Shown here: piece after piece, positions 37,489 to 46,364 of the stretch
Position numbering within the stretch: position 1 is the first letter of the stretch
How the letters are laid out: each line of letters begins with the position of its first letter
DNA from: Gammaproteobacteria bacterium
Lineage (GTDB): Bacteria > Pseudomonadota > Gammaproteobacteria > Pseudomonadales > Pseudohongiellaceae
Direction of reading: 5' to 3'
Length of the DNA stretch: 64,000 bases
Assembly (NCBI GenBank): GCA_018401885.1
Contig: JAGYKB010000002.1
Span: forward strand, 176,625-240,624
Notes under the pieces: generated by a model
The model's input: the letters and a program-made list of their open reading frames with translations, nothing else
What the model was told of the DNA's origin: nothing
Database searches by the model: none
Translations under genes and position numbers: made by a program

Positions 37489-38526
37489 TTATAAACTCTT
37501 GAGGCGTTTGTCGGAATAAAAGGCCAACATAAGCTGGTCTTTGATGGAAAGTCGAACGCCCTTGCCCGCGCCAGCGGGGCCCACTTCAGCATCACCGCAA
37601 TAGGTGCCGAAAACGCGGTCCCAAAAAATGATGTCACATCCATAGTTGGAATCTGCCTGACGGCGCTCATGTGCATGGTGGCAATGATGTTGCTGTGAGG
37701 TGGCAAAGAACCAGTCCCAAACAGGCATTGAAACCATAGGCAGGTTGGCATGATTAAATTTGCCGTTCCACATGCCAAAGGCTGCTGAAACGATGAAAAC
37801 CTCATCGCTAGCACCCATTAGGGCCAGGGCCATTGGAGTGCCAAGCCCAAGAGCCAGATACTCGAATGGATGGGTGCGGTTGCCGCGCATGGCGCTCAAC
37901 TTGGTCAGGTGATGATGCGTTGCGTGCATACGCCACCAGAACAATGACTCGTGCTGAATCCGGTGCAGCCAGTAGTAGAAAAAGCTGGAAGTGAATCGGA
38001 TAACCAACATGGCTCCGATGAGCCCGAGTACCGTAGTTGGTTGGAACTCTATCTGCAGTGGAGATATATCTCGTAGGGAGCGGAACCCCTCAGAAACCGG
38101 CGTACGATACAGGTCGGAAATGATTGGACCCCAAAGTAGCCCTCCCGAAGCCATCCAGAACACGTCTTCTAGCATTTCGTCGGGCTTGAGCAGCCAGGAC
38201 TTTTTCTTAGCCCAGAAACGTTCAGCAATCAGCAAAAGAGGCGTGACAGAGACCGAAACAACCAGTGCCCACACTCGGTAGTACTCGCCTCCCCACTCAT
38301 TGACCAACATAGCTGCGACGAATAAAACAGAGCCGGCAACCAGAAGCGGCTGTGGTAGCGCCCAAAGAATTGCCTTTTTGTTCCACGTTACTTTACTGCC
38401 TTCAGTGATGATCCCTTCTTCGGTGCGGACTATTGGTTTGCCTGAGGGCCCCGTCTCTGTTGATGAGCTGGCCATCGAGTCTTGTGGAGTAACAAAATTA
38501 GGAGATTTCAAGGAATGATCGATCAT
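37489..38526 (-). CDS. Fatty acid hydroxylase/sterol desaturase family membrane protein (copy A)
   Basis: A 345-residue di-iron membrane oxygenase. Histidine clusters at H188-H192 (HRIQH), H201-H206 (HATHHH) and H280-H286 (HHCHHAH), with further His at 219 and 259, give the full ligand set of the superfamily. Four or more membrane helices (60-76, 85-101, 165-186, 228-250). Residues 1-45 are a polar N-terminal extension. It ends 56 bp after the pilin-like gene 38583-39341 on the same strand, so probably the second gene of an operon. Closely similar to 47479-48435. Substrate unknown: fatty acid, sterol and carotenoid hydroxylases share this fold. Confidence 0.85.
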   Translation of the reverse strand: MIDHSLKSPNFVTPQDSMASSSTETGPSGKPIVRTEEGIITEGSKVTWNKKAILWALPQPLLVAGSVLFVAAMLVNEWGGEYYRVWALVVSVSVTPLLLIAERFWAKKKSWLLKPDEMLEDVFWMASGGLLWGPIISDLYRTPVSEGFRSLRDISPLQIEFQPTTVLGLIGAMLVIRFTSSFFYYWLHRIQHESLFWWRMHATHHHLTKLSAMRGNRTHPFEYLALGLGTPMALALMGASDEVFIVSAAFGMWNGKFNHANLPMVSMPVWDWFFATSQQHHCHHAHERRQADSNYGCDIIFWDRVFGTYCGDAEVGPAGAGKGVRLSIKDQLMLAFYSDKRLKSL

Positions 38527-38582
38527 TATTTCTGTTCCTAGTCTTCGGTTTAATAATTAGCGTAAATTTCGTTGATGGTTGT

Positions 38583-39341
38583 CTAACAGGCGTTTTTACC
38601 GCCACAAGTCCCAGTGATTGCCCACTCGACTCCTCCGTCTTCCATCTCTGGGGTAAGAATATAAGTCACCCCATCTATGTCGGAGTCATCCTTTTTCCAT
38701 GTCGCAATTATCTGTCCATCAATGACGGAAATTCCGTGGGCCTGTCCAGAGACAAGCACCTCATTGGGTAAACCCGCCTCTCCGCTATCGAGAAGAGTAA
38801 TGTCGACGTCGGTCTCGGATAGCAGCGCAGCCTCCATCGTTCCCTTAATCGGCTCAACCATATCGATCAATTCTTTGTACCGAAACTCAATGCTCAGCTC
38901 TTCGTAACGATCAAAGTTTCTCAGCAAATAGATGACGAATAATGCGATCAAAACACCTGTGAATGCGAGTAGGATCAGTTTTTGTTGATCTGGTTCAGCT
39001 TCGCTTGCGCCCGCTGGGTTTTGGTTAGATTCGCGCATATTCCCAGATGCAAGGGTCTTGTCTGCCGGGAAATTGCCAGGTTTTTCGCCTACACCGTCAC
39101 CGAGACCCAGAGCGCCTAGCTGAGCAACACCCCAGGCCATAAGGATAACGACTACCGCACCGATAAGTTTGTTCTTGCCTTCAATTTCTAGATATCCCCA
39201 AATAGGAATGCAGATAATAATTAATGCAAAGCCCATCACTACGGGAGATATTTCTTTACTTGCAATTTTTACAGTATTTCCTAGCTTGAGCTTTTCTAAA
39301 AAGAAATCAAACTTGTCGATTAGATTATTCCAAGTTTCCAT
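38583..39341 (-). CDS. Multi-helix membrane protein with type IV pilin-like C-terminal domain
   Basis: 252 residues. ATG 39341 is chosen for its GGAG ribosome binding site; the frame extends 39 codons further. Residues 1-30 are cytoplasmic (TWNNLIDKFDFFLEKLKLG). Membrane helices lie near 36-52 and 59-77, and a third at about 119-137 (KLILLAFTGVLIALFVIYLL). After that helix the protein resembles the body of a type IV pilin: an amphipathic helix (YKELIDMVEPIKGTMEAAL), then GLPNEVLVSGQAHGISV, IDGVTYILTP and WAITGTCGGKNAC with a C-terminal Cys pair. A pilin domain fused behind two extra membrane helices is unusual. It precedes hydroxylase A; a sigma-54-like site lies upstream. Confidence 0.75.
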   Translation of the reverse strand: METWNNLIDKFDFFLEKLKLGNTVKIASKEISPVVMGFALIIICIPIWGYLEIEGKNKLIGAVVVILMAWGVAQLGALGLGDGVGEKPGNFPADKTLASGNMRESNQNPAGASEAEPDQQKLILLAFTGVLIALFVIYLLRNFDRYEELSIEFRYKELIDMVEPIKGTMEAALLSETDVDITLLDSGEAGLPNEVLVSGQAHGISVIDGQIIATWKKDDSDIDGVTYILTPEMEDGGVEWAITGTCGGKNAC

Positions 39342-39452
39342 AATGATCTCCGCCTCTTTTTGAGACAAAAAAACTGCCGAGTGCACCGAGTCTGTGCGCT
39401 TTGGCACGATATTTATCTTAAACATCAGGGACTGTAGCGCTCGATATGCTGT

Positions 39453-39470
39453 TTGCAATTACTGTGCCTA
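39453..39470 (-). promoter_or_regulatory. Possible sigma-54 promoter of the 39341-37489 operon
   Basis: Minus strand AGGCACAGTAATTGCAA has GG (39468-39467) and GC (39456-39455) ten bases apart with a TTGCA -12 element. The first base departs from the TGGCAC consensus. It lies 112 bp before the ATG at 39341. Moderately good match; support comes from related sites in the same cluster. Confidence 0.45.
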
Positions 39471-39573
39471 GTTTAGTTTGCGGTCCTTGATGCAAGCCCT
39501 TTCAGCGTTTCGGAGGAAAATTCCCACAGGCAGCAATTAAGGCCGAATTTATTCAAAGAAAGGCAGCGCATTT

Positions 39574-39590
39574 CGGTGTAGAAATTGCAT
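39574..39590 (+). promoter_or_regulatory. Possible sigma-54 promoter of the pilin-like gene 39651
   Basis: CGGTGTAGAAATTGCAT has GG (39575-39576) and GC (39587-39588) separated by ten bases, with a good TTGCAT -12 part and a poor -24 part. It lies 60 bp before the ATG and faces away from the site at 39470. Confidence 0.35.
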
Positions 39591-39650
39591 GAGGGTATGC
39601 GCACGAAAAAACACAAGACATCACAACCTGCAAATTAGGGAATAAGTTCG

Positions 39651-40205
39651 ATGAAAAAGCCGCAACCGAGGAAACTTCAGAACGGGCTAACTACGGCCGA
39701 GATGGTTGTCTATCCTATGGTAGTAACTGTGCTTGTAGGAGTTGCATTTGGTTTTTATCACAACTCCGGAATTGACAGCGCATTGACTACTGCCGTAGAT
39801 CTCGGGGTGGAGCAGCAGCCAATTATTGAAGAGTACTTTAAGACGCATGGTGAAATGCCTCAGTCAGACTCTGATATCAATCTGAGCGATTTTAATTTGG
39901 AAGGCATTATCACCGGTGTTGACTATCGCGCAGGCGAATTAGGTGTACCTGCCGCCGACAAATTACGCATCGGAACGCTTAGGTTCCTCGTAGATATGAC
40001 CGAATTCGGTGCCCGATTTGAAGACATTGAGTCTGGCTTCTTGCTCATTGCGCGAGCCCAGGACGACGGCACCATCAAATGGGACTGCGTGGCTGACCTA
40101 GTCTCAGTAGATGCCTTGGGTAAGCGGTACTTGCCAGATAATTGTAGTGCAAGGAAAGATGACGAAGATGGGGATGGTAAAGGCGACGAACTGGAAGAAG
40201 AGTAA
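39651..40205 (+). CDS. Type IV pilin-like protein (copy A)
   Basis: 184 residues. After a short basic leader, QNG/LTTAEMVVYPMVVTVLVGVAFGF keeps the prepilin features Gly(-1) and Glu(+5), with Leu instead of Phe at +1. The soluble part ends DDGTIKWDCVADLVSVDALGKRYLPDNC, the disulfide loop of Neisseria/Pseudomonas-type pilins. A short acidic tail (DDEDGDGKGDELEEE) follows, similar to a calcium loop. No assembly genes (pilB, pilC, pilD) are near. Paralogue at 46690-47244. Lies 120 bp before the lipoprotein gene on the same strand. Confidence 0.75.
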   Translation: MKKPQPRKLQNGLTTAEMVVYPMVVTVLVGVAFGFYHNSGIDSALTTAVDLGVEQQPIIEEYFKTHGEMPQSDSDINLSDFNLEGIITGVDYRAGELGVPAADKLRIGTLRFLVDMTEFGARFEDIESGFLLIARAQDDGTIKWDCVADLVSVDALGKRYLPDNCSARKDDEDGDGKGDELEEE

Positions 40206-40325
40206 AGGTGATGGACATCTCAGAATCCTCATAGGGATTTGCTTAACCAACCTAAGCACACCATTCAGGAGCACGCTTTGAATTTTCGCACTCATGTAAT
40301 TTATTTCGAATACTTGGAGATATAA

Positions 40326-40946
40326 ATGAAGACATTTCACCGTTGGATTACGATAGCCTCTTTGCCTTTCCTTGCCACTTGGCTAGGTGCCTGTTCGGCG
40401 ACCCTGTCGTCCCAAGTAGGCTCCGAGGCCGCCACCGATAGTGATTTAGTTCTCGCAGAATCCTTTATCGACGCCTTCTATTCATTCGACCCCGATCGTC
40501 TGGCACCGATTATGGCAGCTGCGAAGGAGAGCGCGCCTCGATTACTCTACTATCAGGGTTCGGCGAAGGGTGGAAACTACGAGGTGTTGCTGCGCACGCC
40601 CTGCGCGCGAGACAAAGAGGGAGTAGTGAACTGCCCCGTGAAAGTCAAGGACGATCGAGTGCAGGCGCTTGGCACGGGTTTCGATGTCACCGACACTTTC
40701 CATCTCACCTTCGACGATGGCGCGCTTATCAAAGTCACAACCAGTTCCAACGACCAGGATATCTATCGCGAGGCCGCGGTGTGGGTGCGCGAGAACATGC
40801 CCGAGGTGATGGAAGGCCCCTGCAAGAACAGGGGAACGATGGAGGGTACGCCTGTAGAGTGCTCACGCGCCATGACAGCTGGTTACAAGGCCTTCGTTGC
40901 CAGCCCAGACTTCCCCGGCGTGCCGCCGCTTCCGTCAGGGCAATAG
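40326..40946 (+). CDS. NTF2/SnoaL-like lipoprotein (copy A)
   Basis: 206 residues with GGAG ribosome binding site. Signal peptide with lipobox LGAC, Cys at about 23. The mature domain (LAESFIDAFYSFDPDRLAPIM, GGNYEVLLRTPCA, NDQDIYREAAVWVRENMP) has the helix-then-sheet pattern of NTF2-like folds. Conserved Cys (TPC, VNC, GPC, VEC) could form two disulfides. The N-terminal 160 residues of the protein at 45264-46334 are clearly homologous, sharing ...DAFYSFD, DTFHIT/LTF, ENMPE and EGPCK. Function unknown. Confidence 0.75.
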   Translation: MKTFHRWITIASLPFLATWLGACSATLSSQVGSEAATDSDLVLAESFIDAFYSFDPDRLAPIMAAAKESAPRLLYYQGSAKGGNYEVLLRTPCARDKEGVVNCPVKVKDDRVQALGTGFDVTDTFHLTFDDGALIKVTTSSNDQDIYREAAVWVRENMPEVMEGPCKNRGTMEGTPVECSRAMTAGYKAFVASPDFPGVPPLPSGQ

Positions 40947-41432
40947 TGAAAAGGCTGGCCTCTGTGGTCTGATTGAGATCGGAGCAGGGGCTAGCACGGT
41001 CGATACATTGTTGGTGCGCTTTTGAGCCGCCTGAAGGCGATCACCAATCGAAACATGTGCGTCGTGCGATTCGCTTCAAAATAACTGTAACTTGCCTGCT
41101 TCAAACGAAGGCAGCGAGTCAATCATACCTCAGCGTTTTCAATTCTAGCCGCCAATACCAAACTACTATCCTCTCTATCAAATTATGCTGACATGCATAC
41201 CAGACTGAAAATAATGAATGCAGGTCTTTTATAAAACGAGTTTTCTCATTAATTTCTACTAGAAATTATCGCAATAAGGATTGCGAAATATTTTGAGTCG
41301 TAATGTTATATCTGCTCAAAGTAGATCAAAGAATATTTCACAGTTAAAAATAAAGATTTCTAACATCAATCGATCAAGGTCAAATAGTACACAATAATTT
41401 CGCATCCCGTTTGCCCCAAAAAGATTCTTAAG

Positions 41433-41447
41433 GCGCTAATTTAGCGC
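41433..41447. repeat. Inverted repeat, possible activator site
   Basis: GCGCTAA-T-TTAGCGC: perfect 7-bp arms around one base. It is centred about 95 bp upstream of the -24 element at 41534, a usual distance for the enhancer of a sigma-54 activator. No second copy was found near the other sigma-54-like site. Confidence 0.4.
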
Positions 41448-41532
41448 AATAGAAACTACCTCATTGCTCCCTCCTAGTGCAGTTCCAAGTCTTTTGTGCG
41501 ATTTTTTTAGAGATTCTAGGTAAAAATCTGTC

Positions 41533-41548
41533 TGGCATTGTTATTGCA
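41533..41548 (+). promoter_or_regulatory. Sigma-54-type promoter of the TonB receptor
   Basis: TGGCATTGTTATTGCA carries GG (41534-41535) and GC (41546-41547) ten bases apart and a TTGCA -12 element, matching TGGCAC-N5-TTGCA at all but one of the conserved positions. It lies 128 bp before ATG 41676. The site before hydroxylase B is the same over 17 of 18 bases, including flanks. Confidence 0.7.
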
Positions 41549-41675
41549 TATAGCTTGTTAAGCGAAATCTTCCTCATGCTAGAGATTCGATAGAAACGTG
41601 GCAGATGTAGCGATGAACTAATATTTGAACCGTTGTTCTATCGTAACGACTGGAAATTTTAAATGAGGAGAAACA

Positions 41676-44600
41676 ATGAAATTTTGCAAAAATGGAGCCA
41701 CGATGAAGAAAAAGATATTGGTCCGAGCTATAGGTGCAATATGCGCGACTACGCTGCTCAGTACCGAAACCATTGCGCAATCGGAGGCGATTGAAGAGGT
41801 GGTCGTTACCGGTTCGCGCATCGCTAGGAATAGCTCAACTGAAGCAGCTAGCCCAGTTGCCGTTGTCGGCGGCGACACATTGCGCACGTCGGGTCAGGCC
41901 GACATCGGTGAACTCCTTCGTGAGTCGCCGCAACTAAACAACTCACTCCCGGCAAATTTTTCTGCAATTAATGATGCTGGATCAGTCGATTCAGACGTAG
42001 GGCTAGGTCTGCTTGATCTACGTGGGCTAGGTGCGCAGCGAACCCTGACCCTAGTGAACGGTCGACGACACGTGGCGGGCGGACAAGGCACTGCTGCCGT
42101 TGACGTTAACTCTATCCCATCCGTAATGGTGCAGCGTGTTGAAACCCTGACAGGGGGTGCATCTTCAGTTTACGGTGCCGACGCCGTGTCTGGTGTTGTT
42201 AACTTTGTCTTAAAAGAGGGCGGTGATTTCGACGGTATTGAGGTGACTGCGCAAACTGGAAAGTCTAGTCGCTATGACTCCGACGAGCAGTACCTCTCGG
42301 TCGCAACCGGTTTCGAATGGGCGGAGGGTCGCGGGGAAGTCGTAGTTGCGATTGAAGGTTTAAGAAACTCTGAAGTATTGGAAAGCGATCGCTCTTTTGC
42401 AGGTCCGTATCAGGGTAACGACATCAATCAAACTGAACAGATTGCAGCACTGACCGGCACAAACCCTGACGCCACTCGAGCTTATATCCGGCCGACTACC
42501 AATCCGATCTCGTCGCCTTACGGTGTATTCAACCTTTCTTCGCCTGACGGATTTGGTGCTGTTGCTGCTGCGGCTGCAAACGCACGAGATGGACTACCGC
42601 AACAATATATTCCTGGGACCAATGTCCCGCTGGTGCAGGTGATTGAGGCGCCATTTAATGGCATTCCTCGCCCCTACAACCCTGGTTTTGTTTCAAATGT
42701 AAATCAGGCCTTTGGCATAGGCGATGGTCTTCAGTCTACTAAGCAAACCATCTTACCAGAGCAGGAGCGCTATTCGATTAACCTGAACGGCAGTTTTGAA
42801 ATCACCGACAGCATGAGCTTCTTCCTAGAGTCTAAGTACAACTACTCAAACAACACGGATATCGCAGGCGTTGATTTCAACGATGCGATTCCTGTTCAGT
42901 ACGACAACCCGTACATCCCGCCTGCACTTCAGGCGCAGATTGCCGAACTTGCCAACGCCGGCGTTATACCCGCAACAAATCCAAATGATGGCAGCTTCTG
43001 GGGCTTTGGACCCAGCCGAGACAGTGACGATGATTTGGTGCTGACCGGTTTCGATGTTGAGCGTGAGACAATTCGTATTGTTGCTGGTATTGAAGGTCAG
43101 CTCGATATTTTAAGTGGCATTGAGTATGAGCTGTCTTACAACTACGGTGAGACCACTGTTGATAATCTCAACCTTAATAAGCGTATCGAAGACCGCTTCT
43201 ATGCGGCTATGGACGCAGTAGTCGATCCTGTTAGCGGCGATATCGTCTGCCGTTCCACGCTAGATCCAGCAGCAGCGCCACCCTTGGCCACAAGATTGCG
43301 AGCTAATGGGCGGTTAAGTACAGCTACTTTCCCTGTTCCTGCGTTCACTACTGTGAACGCGGCTGGCAATGGCAGAACGGTAGATATTACCTCTTTCACA
43401 CCAGGTGCCGGCAGCCCTTGTGCGCCCTTTAATCCCTTCGGCCTGAACTCAACATCGCCAGAGAATGCGGCGTTTGCTTATCAAGACGTAGTGGACTCTT
43501 CCCTGCTAGAACAAAATGTTATTTTTGGCTCATTGTCCGGCAGTACCTCTAGCTTCTTCGAACTTCCCGGCGGTGCTATTGGATGGGCAGCGGGTGTTGA
43601 ATACCGCGAAGAGAAAAGTAGCTTCACAGTTAATCAGTTCGATTTAGATTTAGTTACTTGGGACGGCTCAAATGGAAATGCGCCGCTGCCTATTAAGGGT
43701 GAATTTGATGTCTTTGAGTATTTCTTCGAAGGGCAGGCTCCAATCATTGCAGATGAGCCACTAGTTGAATTGTTAGAGGTGACCGGCGCGATTCGTTTTG
43801 CCGACTACAGCACTGTAGGCAGCAATGAAGCATGGTCAACAGGGCTAAGGTATTCGCCTGGCTTTGGACTGACTCTGCGTGGCACTTTAGCAGAGGCGGT
43901 ACGCGCGCCGAACATTAATGAGTTGTTCTCGCCACAGCAGCCAGCATTTTATGCATTCCAAGACGATCCTTGCTCTATCGACAACATAAACAACGGCTCT
44001 CCTAACCGTCCTGGCAACTGCGCGGCTCTTGGGGTCCCCACTGGGTATGATGTTAATAACTTCATTACTGCTGGTATTCCGGGCGTTTCGGGCGGTAACC
44101 CCGACCTAAATCAAGAAGTGGCGACCACTCTTACTGCTGGCATAGTGTATGAGCCAGCCTTTATCGACAATCTCACTTTAATCATTGATTACTATGAAAC
44201 TGAAATTGAAGGGGCGATTGATACGCTGTCTGCCGTAGCGGTTTCCGAGCTTTGCGTGGATCTGGCTTCAGTTAACAACGATTACTGCGGCTTGATCCAG
44301 CGCGCCCCAGAAGGTTATATCACCAGTCACGCCTCAGGTCAGGTAAACCTTGGCTCTTTTGAAGTGGCTGGTTTGGACTTTGGTTTGGACTATGGTTTCG
44401 AACTGTCTACCCTTGGATTAGACAATTGGGGCGGTCTGGACTTCAGTCTTCAGGGCACGCATTTGATCGACTTTAACGAGTTTCAAGACCCGCTTGACGC
44501 TTCTATCTTCGAAACCCGCATAGGCGAGTTTGGATTCCCGGAGTGGATTATTAATGCTCGTGCTAACTGGATGATTGGTGACCTAACACTGAGCTGGCAA

Positions 44601-44858
44601 GGTCGTTGGGAAGAAAGCCAATTGCTGCCGGGCCTAGCCAATCAGCAGTTTGCAAATAACCCAATTTTTGCTGATCCTTCACAGACTGGCGACTCATGGA
44701 CGCACGATTTTAATTTCGCATATATGTTCACCGAAAGCATCAATATGTATGGTGGTTTGAACAACGCATTCGATCAAGAGCCATACCTAGGCAGCCTGTC
44801 CCGCCCTGCTGGTCCTCGTGGTCGTTTTGCATTCGTTGCGGTTAATTTCAGCATCTAA
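41676..44858 (+). CDS. Large TonB-dependent outer-membrane receptor
   Basis: 1060 residues, with GAGGAG before ATG 41676 (ATG 41703 is possible). Signal peptide (KILVRAIGAICATTLLSTETIAQ), TonB box IEEVVVTGSRI (about 40-50), plug domain (VAVVGGDTLRTSGQADIGELLRESPQ, VDLNSIP-like segment, RVETLTGGASSVYGADAVSGVVNFV) and a long barrel ending PRGRFAFVAVNFSI. The size and the GGASSVYGADAVSGVVN motif place it with the large TonB receptors that import carbohydrates, peptides or lipophilic organics, not classical siderophore receptors. No sugar-use genes are nearby; the neighbours are membrane hydroxylases and lipoproteins, so a lipid-like or hydrocarbon-like substrate is conceivable but unproven. Confidence 0.92.
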   Translation: MKFCKNGATMKKKILVRAIGAICATTLLSTETIAQSEAIEEVVVTGSRIARNSSTEAASPVAVVGGDTLRTSGQADIGELLRESPQLNNSLPANFSAINDAGSVDSDVGLGLLDLRGLGAQRTLTLVNGRRHVAGGQGTAAVDVNSIPSVMVQRVETLTGGASSVYGADAVSGVVNFVLKEGGDFDGIEVTAQTGKSSRYDSDEQYLSVATGFEWAEGRGEVVVAIEGLRNSEVLESDRSFAGPYQGNDINQTEQIAALTGTNPDATRAYIRPTTNPISSPYGVFNLSSPDGFGAVAAAAANARDGLPQQYIPGTNVPLVQVIEAPFNGIPRPYNPGFVSNVNQAFGIGDGLQSTKQTILPEQERYSINLNGSFEITDSMSFFLESKYNYSNNTDIAGVDFNDAIPVQYDNPYIPPALQAQIAELANAGVIPATNPNDGSFWGFGPSRDSDDDLVLTGFDVERETIRIVAGIEGQLDILSGIEYELSYNYGETTVDNLNLNKRIEDRFYAAMDAVVDPVSGDIVCRSTLDPAAAPPLATRLRANGRLSTATFPVPAFTTVNAAGNGRTVDITSFTPGAGSPCAPFNPFGLNSTSPENAAFAYQDVVDSSLLEQNVIFGSLSGSTSSFFELPGGAIGWAAGVEYREEKSSFTVNQFDLDLVTWDGSNGNAPLPIKGEFDVFEYFFEGQAPIIADEPLVELLEVTGAIRFADYSTVGSNEAWSTGLRYSPGFGLTLRGTLAEAVRAPNINELFSPQQPAFYAFQDDPCSIDNINNGSPNRPGNCAALGVPTGYDVNNFITAGIPGVSGGNPDLNQEVATTLTAGIVYEPAFIDNLTLIIDYYETEIEGAIDTLSAVAVSELCVDLASVNNDYCGLIQRAPEGYITSHASGQVNLGSFEVAGLDFGLDYGFELSTLGLDNWGGLDFSLQGTHLIDFNEFQDPLDASIFETRIGEFGFPEWIINARANWMIGDLTLSWQGRWEESQLLPGLANQQFANNPIFADPSQTGDSWTHDFNFAYMFTESINMYGGLNNAFDQEPYLGSLSRPAGPRGRFAFVAVNFSI

Positions 44859-45263
44859 ATTCGCTAGTGAAGATGGATACTAAGTTTCTTTAATAGCGAA
44901 GTTTCAAAAAAGAAAGGGCGCTCTTCGGAGCGCCCTTATCGAAACCACGGTTATTGACTAAATAGATGGACCCTTGAAGTGGGCGTCGTATCAGCTTTGG
45001 GGGTCGATCTCTATTAGCGTTCTAGATTCTTTGTTTGTGCCCATTAAAAGCTGTCACTTCTCTTGGGCCCTGATTGATGAAGCGATCACTCCTCCGTTCG
45101 CGACTTGAGCGTTTCCTTTGATTCTAAAACGAGAGAATTATTTGTTATGAGAGTAAGTGTTTTGCAGGAAAACAACATAAATTCTTGACAGCCATTGTTG
45201 ACAGTAAATCGACTACACATCATGCAGTTAAACACTGCATTGTTCTAATTTGGAGATAGGTTT
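44859..45263. other. Intergenic region before lipoprotein B
   Basis: A 405-bp gap with no gene. It holds the terminator hairpin 44914-44937. TTGACAG occurs twice (45185-45191 and 45198-45204), 13 bp apart, with no clear -10 partner; it may be an operator. TTGGAGATA before 45264 is the ribosome binding site, the same as before lipoprotein A. Confidence 0.5.
44914..44937. terminator. Intrinsic terminator-like hairpin after the TonB receptor
   Basis: AAGGGCGCTC-TTCG-GAGCGCCCTT: a perfect 10-bp GC-rich stem with a UUCG tetraloop, 56 bp after the stop. The downstream T-run is short on the plus strand; an A-rich stretch on the other side would act as a T-run for the minus strand. Confidence 0.75.
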
Positions 45264-46334
45264 ATGAAGAAGTCTGTTGGATTCAGAACAGTTGCGGCAA
45301 CGTTTTTTACGTTTTGCGCGATGGGTTTGTCGGCATGCTCTAATGGAGAAGATCGATCCTCGTTAGTGACTGGGAATCTAGCGACTGCGGAAGAGATGAT
45401 TGATGCGTTTTATTCTTTTGATGCCAGTAAATTAGAGCCTTTTCTTTTAAATGCCGGCGAATCTAAGCAAAGTATTCTTGGATATCAAGGCTGGGCAGAA
45501 GGAGGCAACTATCTCGTTGTCTCGCGAGCTCCCTGTGTCGCAGAATCCAAAGCTGTAATCAGCTGCGCCATCACAGTGCAGGACGATCCTGTGCTGGCGT
45601 TGGAGACCGATTTCAATGTTACCGACACGTTTCATATAACATTTAGCGAGACGATAATTACGAAGGTCGATACGAGCTCTAATGACCAGCCTATTTATTA
45701 CGAGGCAAGAGAGTGGGTAGAGGAGAACATGCCTGAGATTTTCGAAGGCCCTTGTAAGAGAACCGAGGGAATTCGCGACTCGCCTGGAGACTGCGCTAGA
45801 GCGATTACGGAAGGCTATCGACAGTTCATGATAGCTCAGAAGGTTGTTTCCAATTCTCCATTTATACCTATCGACTACAACCCAGCGCGCCGGATCGAAA
45901 CAGAAAATTTTGTATTGATTCCTCTCGGCCCTGATTTGGTCAATCAGGATTATGCTGCCTATATGTCTTCGATTGAACACATCCAGAAAACATTTACTCG
46001 AAGTAGCGCTTGGCCACATGAGAATATAACGGTCGAAGACGCGATGAAGGATGTGTTGAATGAGCAGGAAAGATTCGCCAACCGAGAATCGTTTGCCTAC
46101 TCTGTATTAACGAAAGATGGTGAACGTGAGTTAGGCTCTATCTATATTCGGCCACCAAGTAAACCAGGTTTTGATGCAGAGGTTTCATTGTGGGTGACCC
46201 AAGGAGAATTCGACTCGGGTTTTGATTCATTGCTTTATGAGTGGACCCAGCGATGGATAGCGGAGAGCTGGCCTTTTAAGACGGTGGCTTACCCTGGCCG
46301 AAAGATCGAATGGGCTGAATGGGATAAACTGTAA
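45264..46334 (+). CDS. Lipoprotein with NTF2-like domain fused to GNAT-like domain (copy B)
   Basis: 356 residues. Signal peptide with lipobox LSAC, Cys25. Residues 40-190 repeat the NTF2-like domain of the protein at 40326-40946. Residues about 205-350 are different: IETENFVLIPLGPDLVNQDYAAYMSS, SFAYSVLTKDGERELGSIYIRPP and AEVSLWVTQGEF follow the strand order of GNAT acyltransferases, with WPF and YPGR near the end. The acetyl-CoA pyrophosphate loop is not clear, so catalysis is doubtful. As a lipoprotein the domain would be outside the cytoplasm, where acetyl-CoA is absent. Co-transcribed with the CDGSH gene. Confidence 0.7.
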   Translation: MKKSVGFRTVAATFFTFCAMGLSACSNGEDRSSLVTGNLATAEEMIDAFYSFDASKLEPFLLNAGESKQSILGYQGWAEGGNYLVVSRAPCVAESKAVISCAITVQDDPVLALETDFNVTDTFHITFSETIITKVDTSSNDQPIYYEAREWVEENMPEIFEGPCKRTEGIRDSPGDCARAITEGYRQFMIAQKVVSNSPFIPIDYNPARRIETENFVLIPLGPDLVNQDYAAYMSSIEHIQKTFTRSSAWPHENITVEDAMKDVLNEQERFANRESFAYSVLTKDGERELGSIYIRPPSKPGFDAEVSLWVTQGEFDSGFDSLLYEWTQRWIAESWPFKTVAYPGRKIEWAEWDKL

Positions 46335-46364
46335 ATTCTAGTTTTTTGATTGAGGAGAATAGAA

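Larger units (their letters stand above)
40947..41675. other. Long AT-rich regulatory region before the TonB receptor
   Basis: A 729-bp gap, very AT-rich from 41180. No gene is seen (a 72-codon ORF at 40973 has no ribosome binding site). It holds an inverted repeat at 41433-41447 and a sigma-54-type promoter at 41533-41548. Its length suggests enhancer sites for a sigma-54 activator. Confidence 0.55.

Noticed and set aside
39400..39420. Sigma-54 promoter TGGCACGATATTTATC on the plus strand
   Set aside because: The -24 half is good but the essential GC of the -12 element is missing.
45120..45263. Sigma-54 promoter before lipoprotein B
   Set aside because: The best candidate (TTTTGCAG near 45160) has AG and not GG at the -24 position.
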